A stretch of 64,000 nucleotides of DNA from Rhodospirillales bacterium (GCA_017304945.1 JAFKLG010000084.1:1-64000), one strand, 5' to 3'; counted from the stretch's first letter, positions 7,482 to 16,830 are shown. Notes: generated from the sequence alone by a model not told the origin. Program-made: numbers and translations.

Positions 7482-8042
7482 TCAGTGACGGCTGGCCAGG
7501 GTCTGCGCCATCTGCAGGTGCTGCTGCAGCGCCGGCAGGTATTGCTGGGCGAAGGCCCGAACCTCGGGGTCGGTGCCGCTCTGCGCCTCGGTCTGGAAGG
7601 CCTGGACCGCCATCTGGTGATCCTCCACCTGGCCCTGGATATAGGCGCGGTCGAAGGCGCGACCCTTCATGCCCTGGAGCTGCTGCAGGAGCTGGTCATG
7701 CCGCATGTCCATGCTGGAGGGCGGCGTCATCTGCTTGCGCTGCGCCAGGGCGGCCAGCTGCTGGTTCACCATGGTGTGATCGGTGACCATCTGCTGCGCG
7801 AAGCGACGCACCGCCGCGCTGCTCGCCTTGGTCTGCGCGAGCTGGCCGAAGGTCACCTCCTCGATGCCGGACGTGCCCGCCATGTTGATGAAGGTCGCAT
7901 CCGTGGTGGACAGCGTGGGGGTCGTCTGCGCCTGCGCCGCGGACTGCACCTTGGTCGCGGCGTTCTCGGCGCGCTGGGAGCAGGCGGCAAGCGAGAGCAG
8001 GGCGGCACCGGCGATCAGGGCGGCGCGAGGAGTGAACGGCAT
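7482..8042 (-). CDS. DUF4142 lipoprotein
   Basis: A 186-residue protein with a lipoprotein signal (lipobox LAAC, Cys at residue 21), then a DUF4142 domain. That domain is a helical ferritin-like bundle of unknown role, often annotated as an outer-membrane or stress protein. The conserved stretches are DATFINMAGTSGIEEVTFGQ, the helix with FAQQMVTDHT and the FDRAYIQGQVEDHQ helix. The His residues in these helices are typical of the family. The protein probably sits in the periplasm, anchored to a membrane. The GGAGAT before the ATG fits a ribosome-binding site. It is monocistronic and faces away from the diguanylate cyclase. Confidence 0.85.
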   Translation of the reverse strand: MPFTPRAALIAGAALLSLAACSQRAENAATKVQSAAQAQTTPTLSTTDATFINMAGTSGIEEVTFGQLAQTKASSAAVRRFAQQMVTDHTMVNQQLAALAQRKQMTPPSSMDMRHDQLLQQLQGMKGRAFDRAYIQGQVEDHQMAVQAFQTEAQSGTDPEVRAFAQQYLPALQQHLQMAQTLASRH

Positions 8043-8329
8043 GCATGATCTCCTGAAGAGGAAACGCCAGGCGGAAACGGGTTCGCCACGCGCCGCCGGC
8101 CCCCGCGAGGCGATGCCCGCGTGAGTCGGCGCGGCGGGACCCGCGGCTCCGCCGACCCCGGTCTAACGCGCGACCGCCGCCCCAGTTCGCCCCGACCGGC
8201 ACGGTGGTTTCCCCGCCACACGCGACGGACCGGGCGTCCGCGTGCCGGATGCGTGCGGAACGCGTGCGTCAGGCGTTCGTTTCGCGCTAGGATCGCGACT
8301 CCCGGTCCTCCGGCTTCCCACCCCCGCGG

Positions 8330-9163
8330 GTGCGTCCCGCCATTCAGGTCATTTCAGACGTGGTATCCGGCCCCCTCCCCATCCGCACGCCGAGCTGGCG
8401 GCGTGGCACCCTGGAGGCGCTCCTGCTCGCGGGCCTCGTGCTCAGCGCCGGCGCCGTCTCCTACATCTTCGATCTCGACGGCAGTAGCCTGCCCGGCAAC
8501 CAGATCGACTTCGACGAGCTGCTCGGACTGGCGACCATCTTCCTCGCCAGCTTCTCGCTGTTCGCCTGGCGGCGGATCGCCGAACTCGAGGCCGAGGTCT
8601 CGCTGCGCCGCCGCGCCGAGGAGCGGGCGCGCTTTCTCAGCGAGCACGACGCGCTCACCGGCCTCGCCAATCGGCGGCAGTTCGAGCAGGTGCTGCACCG
8701 GGTGGTGCGGCGTGCCCCCGCACCAGGGCGCGCGCATGCGCTGTTCATGCTCGACCTGAACGGGTTCAAGAAGGTCAACGACCGCTGGGGCCATGCCGAG
8801 GGCGACGCGGTGCTGCAGGCCGCGGCCGAGCGGCTGAAGCAGGTGATGCGCAGCGGCGATTTGCTGGTGCGCGTCGGCGGCGACGAGTTCGCGATCGTTG
8901 CCGCGGATATCGACGGCATGCAAGGCGCGTCCGCCCTGGCGCGGCGGATCGCCGAGTCGCTCGCCGACCCGATCGCCGTGAACGGGCGGGAGCATCAGAT
9001 CGGCACCGGCGTCGGCATCGCGCTGGTGCCGCAGGACGGGCACGACGTCGAGGCGCTGTTGCGGCGGGCCGACCTCGCGCTCTATGCGGCGAAGGCGCGC
9101 GGCATCTCCGAACCCGTGTTCTTCGAGCCCCGGCTGGAGGCCGCTGCCGCCCCGGCGGCCTGA
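8330..9163 (+). CDS. Membrane-anchored diguanylate cyclase (GGDEF)
   Basis: A 277-residue protein. Two hydrophobic segments (about residues 28-46 and 63-79) are followed by a short coiled linker and a GGDEF domain. The active-site loop is intact (GGDEF, residues 183-187) and the inhibitory I-site RSGD stands five residues before it, so c-di-GMP synthesis with product inhibition is expected. The GTG start at 8330 is uncertain because no good Shine-Dalgarno is visible; a start a few codons later would not change the domains. There is no sensory domain beyond the membrane part. The 287-bp gap upstream (8043-8329) shows no other feature. Confidence 0.85.
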   Translation: MRPAIQVISDVVSGPLPIRTPSWRRGTLEALLLAGLVLSAGAVSYIFDLDGSSLPGNQIDFDELLGLATIFLASFSLFAWRRIAELEAEVSLRRRAEERARFLSEHDALTGLANRRQFEQVLHRVVRRAPAPGRAHALFMLDLNGFKKVNDRWGHAEGDAVLQAAAERLKQVMRSGDLLVRVGGDEFAIVAADIDGMQGASALARRIAESLADPIAVNGREHQIGTGVGIALVPQDGHDVEALLRRADLALYAAKARGISEPVFFEPRLEAAAAPAA

Positions 9164-9293
9164 CCCGGCCGCGCGGGCGTTCCTTTTCGCACCGCCGCCG
9201 CGCTATAGGACGGCTTGGCACCGTTGCCGCGCGATAGGGCGGCGGGACGGCTCAACCCGTCGCCCGCCGCATGTGGTCCCGAGGGAGGTTGCG

Positions 9294-9512
9294 ATGGCCG
9301 GACCAATGGTCCTCGGCGTCATTTTCGGCCTGGTGATCCTGCCGGTGGCGCTCGTCGTGATGTGGAACGACATCTTCCGTGCGCTCACTGCGATCCGGTG
9401 GGGGCGGCTGATGGGCCGCCGGCCGGAAACCATCCGGGTGCCGCAGGGAGAACCGCCCGATGCGTGGCAGACGCTGTCGGGTTCGGTGTCGTCGGGCCGA
9501 TCGGATCCGTGA
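9294..9512 (+). CDS. Small single-pass membrane protein, unknown function
   Basis: A 72-residue protein with a strong ribosome-binding site (GAGGGAGG six bases before the ATG). Residues 5-25 form one hydrophobic helix, followed by a charged cytoplasmic segment (WGRLMGRRPETIRVP) and a Ser-rich tail. I recognise no family. The good translation signal and membrane helix argue that it is real. Two imperfect 26-bp direct repeats around GCTATAGGACGG and GCGATAGGGCGG lie upstream (about 9195-9245) and may be part of its promoter. Confidence 0.6.
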   Translation: MAGPMVLGVIFGLVILPVALVVMWNDIFRALTAIRWGRLMGRRPETIRVPQGEPPDAWQTLSGSVSSGRSDP

Positions 9513-9723
9513 TCCCCAGGCGGCGGCACCGCGCCGCCGCATCCGGCTCGCGAGGCCGCCGAGCGCCGCTCCCTCGCGGACTCGTCATATCGACATGATC
9601 GGTTGCGTTGCCGGCCATGATACGAGGGGTGCGCCATACGAAGGGTGCGCCGCCCCGTCCCGCGCGGCCCGCCGCCCGTGCGGCGCGCCCGCGCCGCACA
9701 CCATCGCGAACCGCCCACCCCGG

Positions 9724-9737
9724 TTGATGCAGGTCAA
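9724..9737 (+). promoter_or_regulatory. FNR/FixK-type operator upstream of the exporter operon
   Basis: TTGATGCAGGTCAA fits the TTGA-N6-TCAA dyad bound by FNR, Anr, FixK and Dnr regulators. It ends 51 bases before the hlyD-like start codon. A TAGGCT -10-like hexamer begins 22 bases after it, as expected for an activator site centred near -41.5. Confidence 0.65.
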
Positions 9738-9788
9738 CGAGTTCACCCCAGGCCGCGCCTAGGCTCGGGCAACCGCCGGATCCGACCC

Positions 9789-10766
9789 ATGAAGCGCTTC
9801 GTCCCCCTGATCGTGTTGCTGCTCCTGCTCGCCGGCGGCGGCTGGCTGCTCGCCCAGCGGCTGGCAGCGACCCCCGATCCGGGCACCCTCTACGGCAACG
9901 TGGAAATCCGCCAGGTCGACCTCGCCTTCAACGCCGAAGGCACGGTGATCGCCATGCCCAAGCATGAGGGCGATCGCGTCGCAGCCGGCGAGCTGGTCGC
10001 GGCCCTCGATCCGGCCACCTATCGCAGCGCCGTCGACCTTGCGCGGGCGCGACGCGACGCGGCCCAGGCGCAGCTCGACCTGCTGCTCGCCGGGACGCGC
10101 CCCGAACAGGTGGACCAGGCGCGGGCAAACCTGGCCGCGGCGCAGGCCTCGCTCGCCAATGCGGAGGCGACCTTCGCGCGGCAGAAGGACCTGGCAGCGC
10201 GCGCGGTCGCCTCGCAACAGGCGCTGGATGATGCGCGCATGGCGCTGGACGGCGCGCGGGCGCGGGTCGGCCAGACCCACGCCGCCCTGGCGGAGGCGAT
10301 CAACGGGCCGCGCGCCGAGGACATCGCCGCCGCGCGCGCCCAGCTCCGCGCCGCCGAGGCCACCCTCGGCCTCGCCGAGACGCAGCTCGGGCGTACGCAA
10401 CTGTATGCGCCGGCGAATGGCGTGGTGATGACGCGGGTGATCGAGCCCGGCACCGTCGTGCTGCCCGCCGCGTCGGTCTACGCGATCGCGCTCGACGACG
10501 AGGTCTGGGTGCGCAGCTTCGCCCCCGAACCGATGCTGGGCCGTCTCGCACCGAACACCGCGGTGACGGTGACCACCGATGGCGGCGGCCGCTACGAGGG
10601 GCGCATCGGCTACGTCTCGCCGGCCGCCGAGTTCACGCCGAAGACGGTGGAGACGCCCGAACTGCGGACCCAGCTCGTGTACCGACTGCGCATCCGCATC
10701 ACGCACCCGGACACGGCGATCCGGCAGGGCATGCCGGTGACCATCCACCTGCCGGCGGCAGGCTGA
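9789..10766 (+). CDS. HlyD/YbhG-type periplasmic adaptor of an ABC exporter
   Basis: A 325-residue membrane-fusion protein. An N-terminal hydrophobic anchor (residues 5-22) precedes the first half of the lipoyl domain (GNVEIRQVDLAF), a long Ala-rich coiled-coil hairpin (about 75-190) and the second lipoyl half (LYAPANGVVMTRVIEPGTVV), then a beta-barrel and membrane-proximal part. It would bridge the inner-membrane ABC transporter encoded downstream to an outer-membrane channel. It heads the operon adaptor - double ATPase - two permeases, the same order as E. coli ybhGFSR. The FNR-type box 51 bases upstream suggests induction at low oxygen. Confidence 0.85.
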   Translation: MKRFVPLIVLLLLLAGGGWLLAQRLAATPDPGTLYGNVEIRQVDLAFNAEGTVIAMPKHEGDRVAAGELVAALDPATYRSAVDLARARRDAAQAQLDLLLAGTRPEQVDQARANLAAAQASLANAEATFARQKDLAARAVASQQALDDARMALDGARARVGQTHAALAEAINGPRAEDIAAARAQLRAAEATLGLAETQLGRTQLYAPANGVVMTRVIEPGTVVLPAASVYAIALDDEVWVRSFAPEPMLGRLAPNTAVTVTTDGGGRYEGRIGYVSPAAEFTPKTVETPELRTQLVYRLRIRITHPDTAIRQGMPVTIHLPAAG

Positions 10767-10873
10767 GATGCCGCTCCCCGCCACCAGGCAGGGGCGCCTT
10801 GCCGATGCGCCGCGTTTCCTCGCGGGTGGGCGCGAGGAAGGGGGCGTCGCGCCGATCGGCGGGTACGCCCCGG

Positions 10874-10915
10874 TCGTCCCCTCACCCCTTCCCTCTCCCG
10901 CGAGGGAAGAGGGGG
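10874..10915 (+). repeat. Short dispersed hairpin repeat, copy 1
   Basis: A CCCCTCACCCC-TTCCCTC...GAGGGAA-GAGGGGG segment between the adaptor and ATPase genes. A near match stands at 33373-33414. The TTCCCT/AGGGAA arms can form a hairpin. This type of pyrimidine-rich repeat is common between genes in GC-rich proteobacteria. Confidence 0.55.
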
Positions 10916-10930
10916 CGGCTTTGGCGTGAC

Positions 10931-12591
10931 ATGACCCCGCTGGTCGAGCTTTCCGAACTGCGGCACCGGTTCGGCGCCACCCAGGCGCTGCAGGGGATCG
11001 ATGCAACCATCGCCCCCGGCCACATCACCGGCCTGGTTGGGCCCGATGCGGCCGGCAAGACCACCCTGCTGCGCCTGATCGCCGGATTGCTGCGGCCGGC
11101 CGGTGGTCGCGTCGTCGTGCTGGGCCACGACATGGCCCGTGATGCCGCCGCGGCACATCCGCAGATCGGCTACATGCCGCAGCGCTTCGGCCTCTACGAG
11201 GACCTGAGCGTCGCCGAGAACCTCGACCTGTTCGCCGACCTTCACGCCATGGCGCCGGGGCTGCGGGCGGAGCGGATCGCGCGGCTGCTGCAGTTCACCG
11301 GCCTCGCGCCGTTCACCGCGCGGCTCGCGGGCCAGCTTTCCGGCGGCATGAAGCAGAAGCTCGGCCTCGCCTGCGCGCTGCTCTCGCGCCCCCGCCTGTT
11401 GCTGCTCGACGAACCCTCGGTCGGCGTCGACCCGGCCTCGCGGCGGGAGCTGTGGGCGATCGTCACCGCCATGCTGGCGGAGGGGCGGGAAGAGGGCATG
11501 GGCGTGGTGTGGGCCACCGCCTATCTCGACGAGGCGGCGCGCTGCGACCGCGTGCTGCTGCTGCATGAGGGCCGGCTGCTCGCCGACGCGCCGCCGGCAA
11601 CGTTCCTGGCCCCGCTGCAAGGGCGCGTGTTCCGCCTGGCCGTGCCGCAATCCGGCCGCCGCGCGCTCGCCCGCGCGGCCGCGCGCGACCCCGCCGTCCT
11701 CGACGCGCTGGTCACCGGGGACACGTTGCGGCTGGTGCTGCGGGAGGGCGCCGAACCGCCCGATCCCGCCGCCCTGGGCGGCACCGCGCTGATGCCCGAA
11801 CCGCCACGCTTCGAGGACGGGTTCGTCGCCCGCCTGGCCGCCTCCGCCGCGCCGGTGGCGGACAATGGACCCGCGCGCCAGGCGGGTGACCAGGAGAGCG
11901 CCCCTTCACGGCGGTCGACCGCGTCACCTTCTCGGTCGCGCGCGGGGAGATCTTCGGCCTGCTGGGCCCGAACGGCGCCGGCAAGTCGACCACCTTCCGC
12001 ATGCTCTGCGGCTTGCTGCGCCCCAGCGCGGGAGAGGCGCATGTCGCCGGCCAGGACCTGCTGCGCGCCTCCGCCGCCGCCCGCGCGCGGATCGGCTACA
12101 TGGCGCAGCGCTTCTCGCTCTACGCCGAACTCTCGACGCGCGAGAACCTCCGGTTCTTCGCCCGCGTCTACGGGCTCGGCCGGAGCGCGCAGGCGCGCGC
12201 CATCGCCGAGGCGCTGGATCGCTTCGACCTCTCCGACGTCGCCGACTCCCCCGCCCGCGACCTGCCGCTCGGCCTCAAGCAGCGCCTGGCCCTCGCCGCC
12301 GCGCTGCTGCACCGGCCGCAGATCCTGTTCCTCGACGAGCCGACCTCGGGCGTCGACCCGCTCACCCGGCGCGACTTCTGGACCCGCATCGGCCTGCTCG
12401 CGGATGCCGGGGTCACCATCCTGGTGACCAGCCATTTCATGGACGAGGCCGAGTACTGCGACCGGATCGGGATCGTGAGCCAGGGCCGGCTGCGCGCCCT
12501 GGGCACGCCGGCGGAACTGCGGGCGCGGGTCCGTACGCCGGCGCTGCCGGACCCCACGCTGGAGGACGCGTTCATCGCGTTGGCCGCATGA
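10931..12591 (+). pseudogene. YbhF-like double ATPase of ABC exporter, frameshifted between its two domains
   Basis: Both ATPase halves are complete in themselves but lie in different frames. Half 1 starts at ATG 10931, with Walker A GPDAAGKTT, signature LSGGMKQ and Walker B LLLLDEP, and runs in frame 2 to about 11860. Half 2 (Walker A GPNGAGKST, signature LPLGLKQR, Walker B ILFLDEP) is read in frame 1 from about 11905 to 12591. A TGA at 11887-11889 closes frame 1 upstream. No ATG, GTG or TTG lies between it and the second Walker A, so half 2 cannot be made alone. The broken segment is the N-terminal strand of half 2, around 11865-11905, consistent with a small deletion. A sequencing error or programmed shift is possible. 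The two permease genes look intact. Confidence 0.7.
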
Positions 12592-13715
12592 GCCCGGCGG
12601 CGATGCGGCTGCGCGGCCTGCTGCGCAAGGAGATGAAGCAGATCCTGCGCGATCCGTCCGCCATCCTGATCGCCTTCCTGCTGCCCGTCGTGCTGCTGGT
12701 GGTGAACGGGTTCGGGCTCTCGCTCGATGCCCGCGACATGCGCATTGCCGTGGTGATCGAGGCGCCCGAGGAGACCGCGCGCGGCCTGCTGCAGGCGATC
12801 GATGCCTCCCCCTATCTCGCGGCGCGGCGCGCCACCAGCTTCCGCGCGGCCGAGGCGGCGCTGACCGCCGGCGAGGTGCGCGGCATCCTGACGGTGCGGG
12901 AGGATTTCGTCCCCCGTCTGCGCCGCGACGGCACCGCGCGCGGCCAGGCGGCGCTCGCGGTGAATGCGACCGACCCGAACTCCGCCCGCCTGCTCGAGGG
13001 CTACGTCTCCGGCGCCCTCGCGGCCTGGCTCGCCGGCGAGGCGCGCGAACGCCGCCGGCTGCCCTCGGGCGGGATCGAGCTCGCGGCGCGTGACTGGTTC
13101 AACGCCGAACTCCGCTCCACCGCCTTCATCGTGCCGGGCGTGATCGCGATGGTCATGACCATGACCGGCACGTTGCTCACCGCCCTGATCGTCGCCCGCG
13201 AATGGGAGCGGGGGACGATGGAATCCATGCTCGCCTCGCCCGCGCGGATGGCGGAGCTGATCGCCGCCAAGCTCGTCTGCTACTTCCTCCTGGGCATGCT
13301 CAGCATGGCGATGGCGGTGATGCTCGCGGTCACCGTGTTCGACGTGCCGTTCCGCGGCAGCCTGGGCGCGCTCACTGCCGCCGCCGCGGCGTTCCTGGTG
13401 TTCGCCCTCGGTCTCGGCCTGTTCATCTCCACCCTCGCGCGCAACCAGTTCGTCGCCTCGCAGCTCGCGTTCCTGTCCACCATGATGCCGGCGATGATGC
13501 TGTCGGGCATGCTGTTCGACATCGCCGCCATGCCGCGCTGGCTGCAGCTCCTGACCTATCTGGCGCCGGCCCGCTACCTGGTCTCCATCCTGCAGACGCT
13601 GTTCCTGGCCGGCGATATCTGGCCCGTGCTGCTGCCGAACCTCGCGGCGCTCGGCGTCTCGGCGCTGGCGGCGATCGGGCTCACCCTCGCGGTCACCCGG
13701 CGGAGGCTCGACTGA
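12588..13715 (+). CDS. ABC-2 type exporter permease (YbhS-like)
   Basis: A 375-residue ABC-2 permease. A cytoplasmic start (LLRKEMKQILRDPSA) leads into a first membrane helix (about 26-42), a large periplasmic loop (about 45-175) and five C-terminal helices. Typical stretches are ARDWFNAELRS before the second helix and EWERGTMESMLASPAR in the loop between helices 2 and 3. The ATG overlaps the stop of the ATPase frame (ATGA), and its own stop overlaps the start of the second permease. The three genes are therefore translationally coupled and the two permeases should form a heterodimer. Confidence 0.9.
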   Translation: MSPAAMRLRGLLRKEMKQILRDPSAILIAFLLPVVLLVVNGFGLSLDARDMRIAVVIEAPEETARGLLQAIDASPYLAARRATSFRAAEAALTAGEVRGILTVREDFVPRLRRDGTARGQAALAVNATDPNSARLLEGYVSGALAAWLAGEARERRRLPSGGIELAARDWFNAELRSTAFIVPGVIAMVMTMTGTLLTALIVAREWERGTMESMLASPARMAELIAAKLVCYFLLGMLSMAMAVMLAVTVFDVPFRGSLGALTAAAAAFLVFALGLGLFISTLARNQFVASQLAFLSTMMPAMMLSGMLFDIAAMPRWLQLLTYLAPARYLVSILQTLFLAGDIWPVLLPNLAALGVSALAAIGLTLAVTRRRLD

Positions 13716-14812
13716 TGCTGCGCCGCATCCTCGCGCTGATCCGCAAGGAACTCGCCGGGCTCTGGAAGGACCCGAAGACGCGGATGGTCCTGCTGATCCC
13801 GCCGCTGATCCAGGTGTTCCTGTTCGCCTATGCCGCGACCTACGACGTGGTGCACGCGCCGCTCGCGATCTGGAACGAGGATGCCGGGGCGGAGAGCGCG
13901 GAACTGGTGCGCCGCTTCGACTTCTCGCCCGCGTTCCGGGTGGTGGCCGCGGTGCAGGCGCCCACCCAGGCACGCGCGGTGCTGGACGACAAGACGGCCG
14001 CCGCCGTGCTCCACCTGCCGCAGGATTTCTCCGCCGACGTGCTGGCCGGCCGCACGGCGCAGGTGCAGCTCCTGGTCGATGCGCGGCGCTCCAACACCGC
14101 GCTGCTGCTGCAGGGCTACGCGACGACGATCGTCGCCGCCTATGCGGCCGAACGTGCCGGCCCGCGCGGGCAGGTGACGCTGCAGACGCGGGACTGGTTC
14201 AACCCGACGCTCGAGAGCACCTGGTTCATCCTGCCGGGCCTGGTTTGCGTGCTGTCCTTCATGATGGCGCTGCTGGTCGCCGCGCTCTCGCTCGCCCGCG
14301 AGCGGGAACTGGGCACGTTCGAGCAGTTGCTGGTCACGCCGCTGCGGCCGATCGAGATCATGGTGGGCAAGGCGGTGCCGGGCGTCGTGGTGGGCATGGT
14401 CGACGCCATCCTGGTCACCGCCGCCGCCCTGCTGTGGTTCCGCCTGCCGTTCCGCGGCGACCCGCTGCTCCTCGGCCTCATGCTGGTGCTCTACAGCCTG
14501 GGCGGGGTCGGCATCGGCCTCGTCCTGTCCTGCCTCGCCAAGACCCAGCAGCAGGCGATGCTGGGCGTGTTCGTCGTCGCCTCGCCCCTGATCGTGCTGT
14601 CGGGCTTCGCCGCGCCGATCGAGAACATGCCCCCGCTGGTGGAGCTGCTGAGCCGGGGCGATCCGGTGCGCTACATGCTGGTGATCGCGCGGGGCGTGTT
14701 CCTGCAGGACCTGCCGCTCGACGTGGTGCTGGCGCAGGCCTGGCCCATGGCGCTGATCGCGCTGGTCACGCTGGGTGCGGCCACCATCGTCGTGCGACGA
14801 GCGGTGGGATGA
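13715..14812 (+). CDS. ABC-2 type exporter permease (YbhR-like)
   Basis: A 365-residue paralogue of the preceding permease with the same plan: RKELAGLWKDPKTR, helix 1, periplasmic domain, QTRDWFNPTLESTWF, then a five-helix bundle with ARERELGTFEQLLVTPLRP. The start codon ATG at 13715 shares its A with the previous stop. YbhFSR-type systems export cationic drugs, sodium or other small molecules; the substrate here is unknown. It is the last gene of the operon, since an acyl-CoA synthetase with its own ribosome-binding site starts 49 bp later. Confidence 0.9.
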   Translation: MLRRILALIRKELAGLWKDPKTRMVLLIPPLIQVFLFAYAATYDVVHAPLAIWNEDAGAESAELVRRFDFSPAFRVVAAVQAPTQARAVLDDKTAAAVLHLPQDFSADVLAGRTAQVQLLVDARRSNTALLLQGYATTIVAAYAAERAGPRGQVTLQTRDWFNPTLESTWFILPGLVCVLSFMMALLVAALSLARERELGTFEQLLVTPLRPIEIMVGKAVPGVVVGMVDAILVTAAALLWFRLPFRGDPLLLGLMLVLYSLGGVGIGLVLSCLAKTQQQAMLGVFVVASPLIVLSGFAAPIENMPPLVELLSRGDPVRYMLVIARGVFLQDLPLDVVLAQAWPMALIALVTLGAATIVVRRAVG

Positions 14813-14861
14813 CGCCCCGCGATCGGCTACATTGCAACAAATTCCCGCTGCGGAGGAACGC

Positions 14862-16502
14862 ATGTCCGGCAACCCCGCCTATCTGGTCGGGCTCGAGAAG
14901 AACCAGGCGAATTACGCCGCCCTGACGCCGCTGACCTTCCTGGAGCGCGCGGCCTATGTCTATCCGCAGAAGCCGTCGGTGGTGCATGGGGCGCAGCGGT
15001 TCACCTGGAAGCAGACCTATGAGCGCTGCCGGCGGCTGGCTTCCGCGCTGGCGCGGCGGGGGATCGGCAAGAACGACACCGTCGCGGTGATCGCGCCCAA
15101 CACGCCGCCGATGTACGAGGCGCATTTCGGGGTGCCGATGTGCGGCGCGGTGCTGAACACGCTGAACACGCGGCTCGATCCCGAGAGCGTCGCCTTCATG
15201 CTGCAGCATGGCGGCGCGCGGGTGCTGATCACCGACCGGGAGTTCTCTTCCACCGTGGAGAAGGCGCTGGCGCTGCTGCCGGAGCCGCCGCTGGTGGTCG
15301 ACATCGACGACCCCGCCGCGACCGAGGGGCGGCTGCTGGGGGCGATCGAGTACGAGGCGTTCCTCGCCGAGGGCGACCCCGCCTATGACTGGCAGCCGCC
15401 GGCCGACGAGTGGGACGCGATCGCGCTGAACTACACTTCCGGCACGACCGGCGACCCGAAGGGGGTGGTGTACCATCATCGCGGCGCGCATCTGAACGCC
15501 GTCAGCAACGTGCTGAACTGGGGCATGCCGCATCACGCCGTGTATCTGTGGACGCTGCCGATGTTCCACTGCAATGGCTGGTGCTTCCCCTGGAGCGTGG
15601 CGGAGCGTGCCGGCGTCTCGGTCTGCCTGCGGAAGGTGGAGGCGCAGGCCTGCTGGGAGGCGATCCGCACCGAGCACGTGACGCATATGTGCGGCGCGCC
15701 GATCGTGTATGCGATGCTGATCAATGCGCCGGCGGAGCTGCGGGCCGGGATCGACCACCGCATCGCCGGCCAGGTCGCCGGCGCCGCGCCGCCCGCCGCG
15801 ATCATCGAGGGCGCCGAACAGGTCGGCATCGACCTGACGCATGTCTATGGGCTGACGGAGGTGTATGGCCCGGCGGGCGTCTGCGCCAAGCACGAGTCCT
15901 GGTCGCACATGCCGATCGACAAGCGCGCCGAACGCAATGGCCGCCAGGGCGTGCGCGTGCCGCTGCAGGACGCCATGACCGTGCTGGATTCCGAGACGAT
16001 GGAGCCCGTGCCCTGGGACGGGGAGACCATGGGCGAGATCATGTTCCGCGGGAACATCACCATGAAGGGGTATCTCAAGAACCCCGGCGCTACGGAGAAG
16101 GCGTTTGCGGGCGGCTGGTTCCACACCGGCGACCTCGCGGTGATGCAGCCGGACGGCTACGTGAAGATCCGCGACCGGTCGAAGGACATCATCATTTCGG
16201 GCGGCGAGAACATTTCCTCGCTGGAGGTGGAGGAGGCGCTGTACCGGCATCCGGCCGTGCTGAGCGCCGCGGTGGTGGCGCAGCCGGATGAGAAATGGGG
16301 CGAGACGCCGTGTGCGTTCGTGGAGCTGAAGTTCGGTGCCAGCGTCACCGCCGACGAGTTGCGCGATTTCTGCCGCACGCAGCTCGCGCGGTTCAAGGTG
16401 CCCAAGACCTTCGTGTTCCGCGAGTTGCCGAAGACCTCGACGGGGAAGATCCAGAAATTCGCGCTGCGCGAGCTGGCGAAGTCTGCGAGCGCGATCGAGT
16501 AG
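14862..16502 (+). CDS. Acyl-CoA synthetase (AMP-forming, fatty-acid/dicarboxylate type)
   Basis: A 546-residue ANL-superfamily ligase. The ATP-binding P-loop TSGTTGDPKGV is near residue 191, and VYGLTE, WFHTGD and the hinge KDIIISGGENISS follow. The C-terminal KTSTGKIQK holds the catalytic lysine for adenylation. The enzyme activates a carboxylic acid with ATP and CoA; the family members most like it (AcsA/FadD13-like) use medium-chain or branched acids. CGGAGGAA six bases before the ATG supports the start. The acyl-CoA dehydrogenase at 16941 has the same direction and would take the next oxidation step, but a 438-bp repeat-filled gap separates them. Confidence 0.9.
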   Translation: MSGNPAYLVGLEKNQANYAALTPLTFLERAAYVYPQKPSVVHGAQRFTWKQTYERCRRLASALARRGIGKNDTVAVIAPNTPPMYEAHFGVPMCGAVLNTLNTRLDPESVAFMLQHGGARVLITDREFSSTVEKALALLPEPPLVVDIDDPAATEGRLLGAIEYEAFLAEGDPAYDWQPPADEWDAIALNYTSGTTGDPKGVVYHHRGAHLNAVSNVLNWGMPHHAVYLWTLPMFHCNGWCFPWSVAERAGVSVCLRKVEAQACWEAIRTEHVTHMCGAPIVYAMLINAPAELRAGIDHRIAGQVAGAAPPAAIIEGAEQVGIDLTHVYGLTEVYGPAGVCAKHESWSHMPIDKRAERNGRQGVRVPLQDAMTVLDSETMEPVPWDGETMGEIMFRGNITMKGYLKNPGATEKAFAGGWFHTGDLAVMQPDGYVKIRDRSKDIIISGGENISSLEVEEALYRHPAVLSAAVVAQPDEKWGETPCAFVELKFGASVTADELRDFCRTQLARFKVPKTFVFRELPKTSTGKIQKFALRELAKSASAIE

Positions 16503-16615
16503 GGAGGGCATGGTGCCGCGGCGCTGGTGTGCGGTCGCGCCGGTGGAGTGCCGCGCCGCTGCCGTGGCGTGCCGGCGGGATGGCGCCGCGTCATCGCGCG
16601 GCGGTGCCGCCCCCT

Positions 16616-16705
16616 CGTGTCATGGCCGGCCTTGTGCCGGCCATCCAGGACGTCATGCGGCACCGTGCAGTCGTGGATGGCCGCCCTTCGGCGGCCATGA
16701 CACGG
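16616..16705. repeat. Cloverleaf-like palindromic element, copy 1
   Basis: Outer arms CGTGTCATGGCCG and CGGCCATGACACG pair over about 90 bp. Each arm is itself a hairpin: ATGGCCGGC/GCCGGCCAT at 16622-16644 and ATGGCCGCC/GGCGGCCAT at 16677-16698. A close relative is at 63421-63507 and a variant with the same architecture at 51675-51786. It is followed by a tandem array. Confidence 0.75.
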
Positions 16706-16722
16706 GGAGCGGCGCCGCTCGC

Positions 16723-16830
16723 ATGCCACTGGACGGCCGCGTGCCACTGGACGGCCGCATGCCACTGGACGGCCGCGTGCCACTGGACGGCCGCATGACA
16801 CCGGACGCCCGCATGGCACTGGACGCCCGC
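16723..16830. repeat. 18-bp tandem array (six units)
   Basis: Six consecutive 18-bp units, [AG]TGCCACTGGACGGCCGC, start at 16723, 16741, 16759, 16777, 16795 and 16813. The last two are diverged (ATGACACC.. and ATGGCACT..). The first two bases alternate AT and GT in the first four units. The array lies just after palindrome copy 1 and keeps its CATGACAC motif at the degraded end. The rest of the 16503-16940 gap holds no gene. Confidence 0.9.

Noticed and set aside
11865..12587. Separate protein starting MDPRARRVTRR from ATG 11865
   Set aside because: After about 12 residues that frame leaves the ATPase sequence and becomes low-complexity; the conserved Walker motifs are in frame 1. It is used only as evidence for the frameshift.
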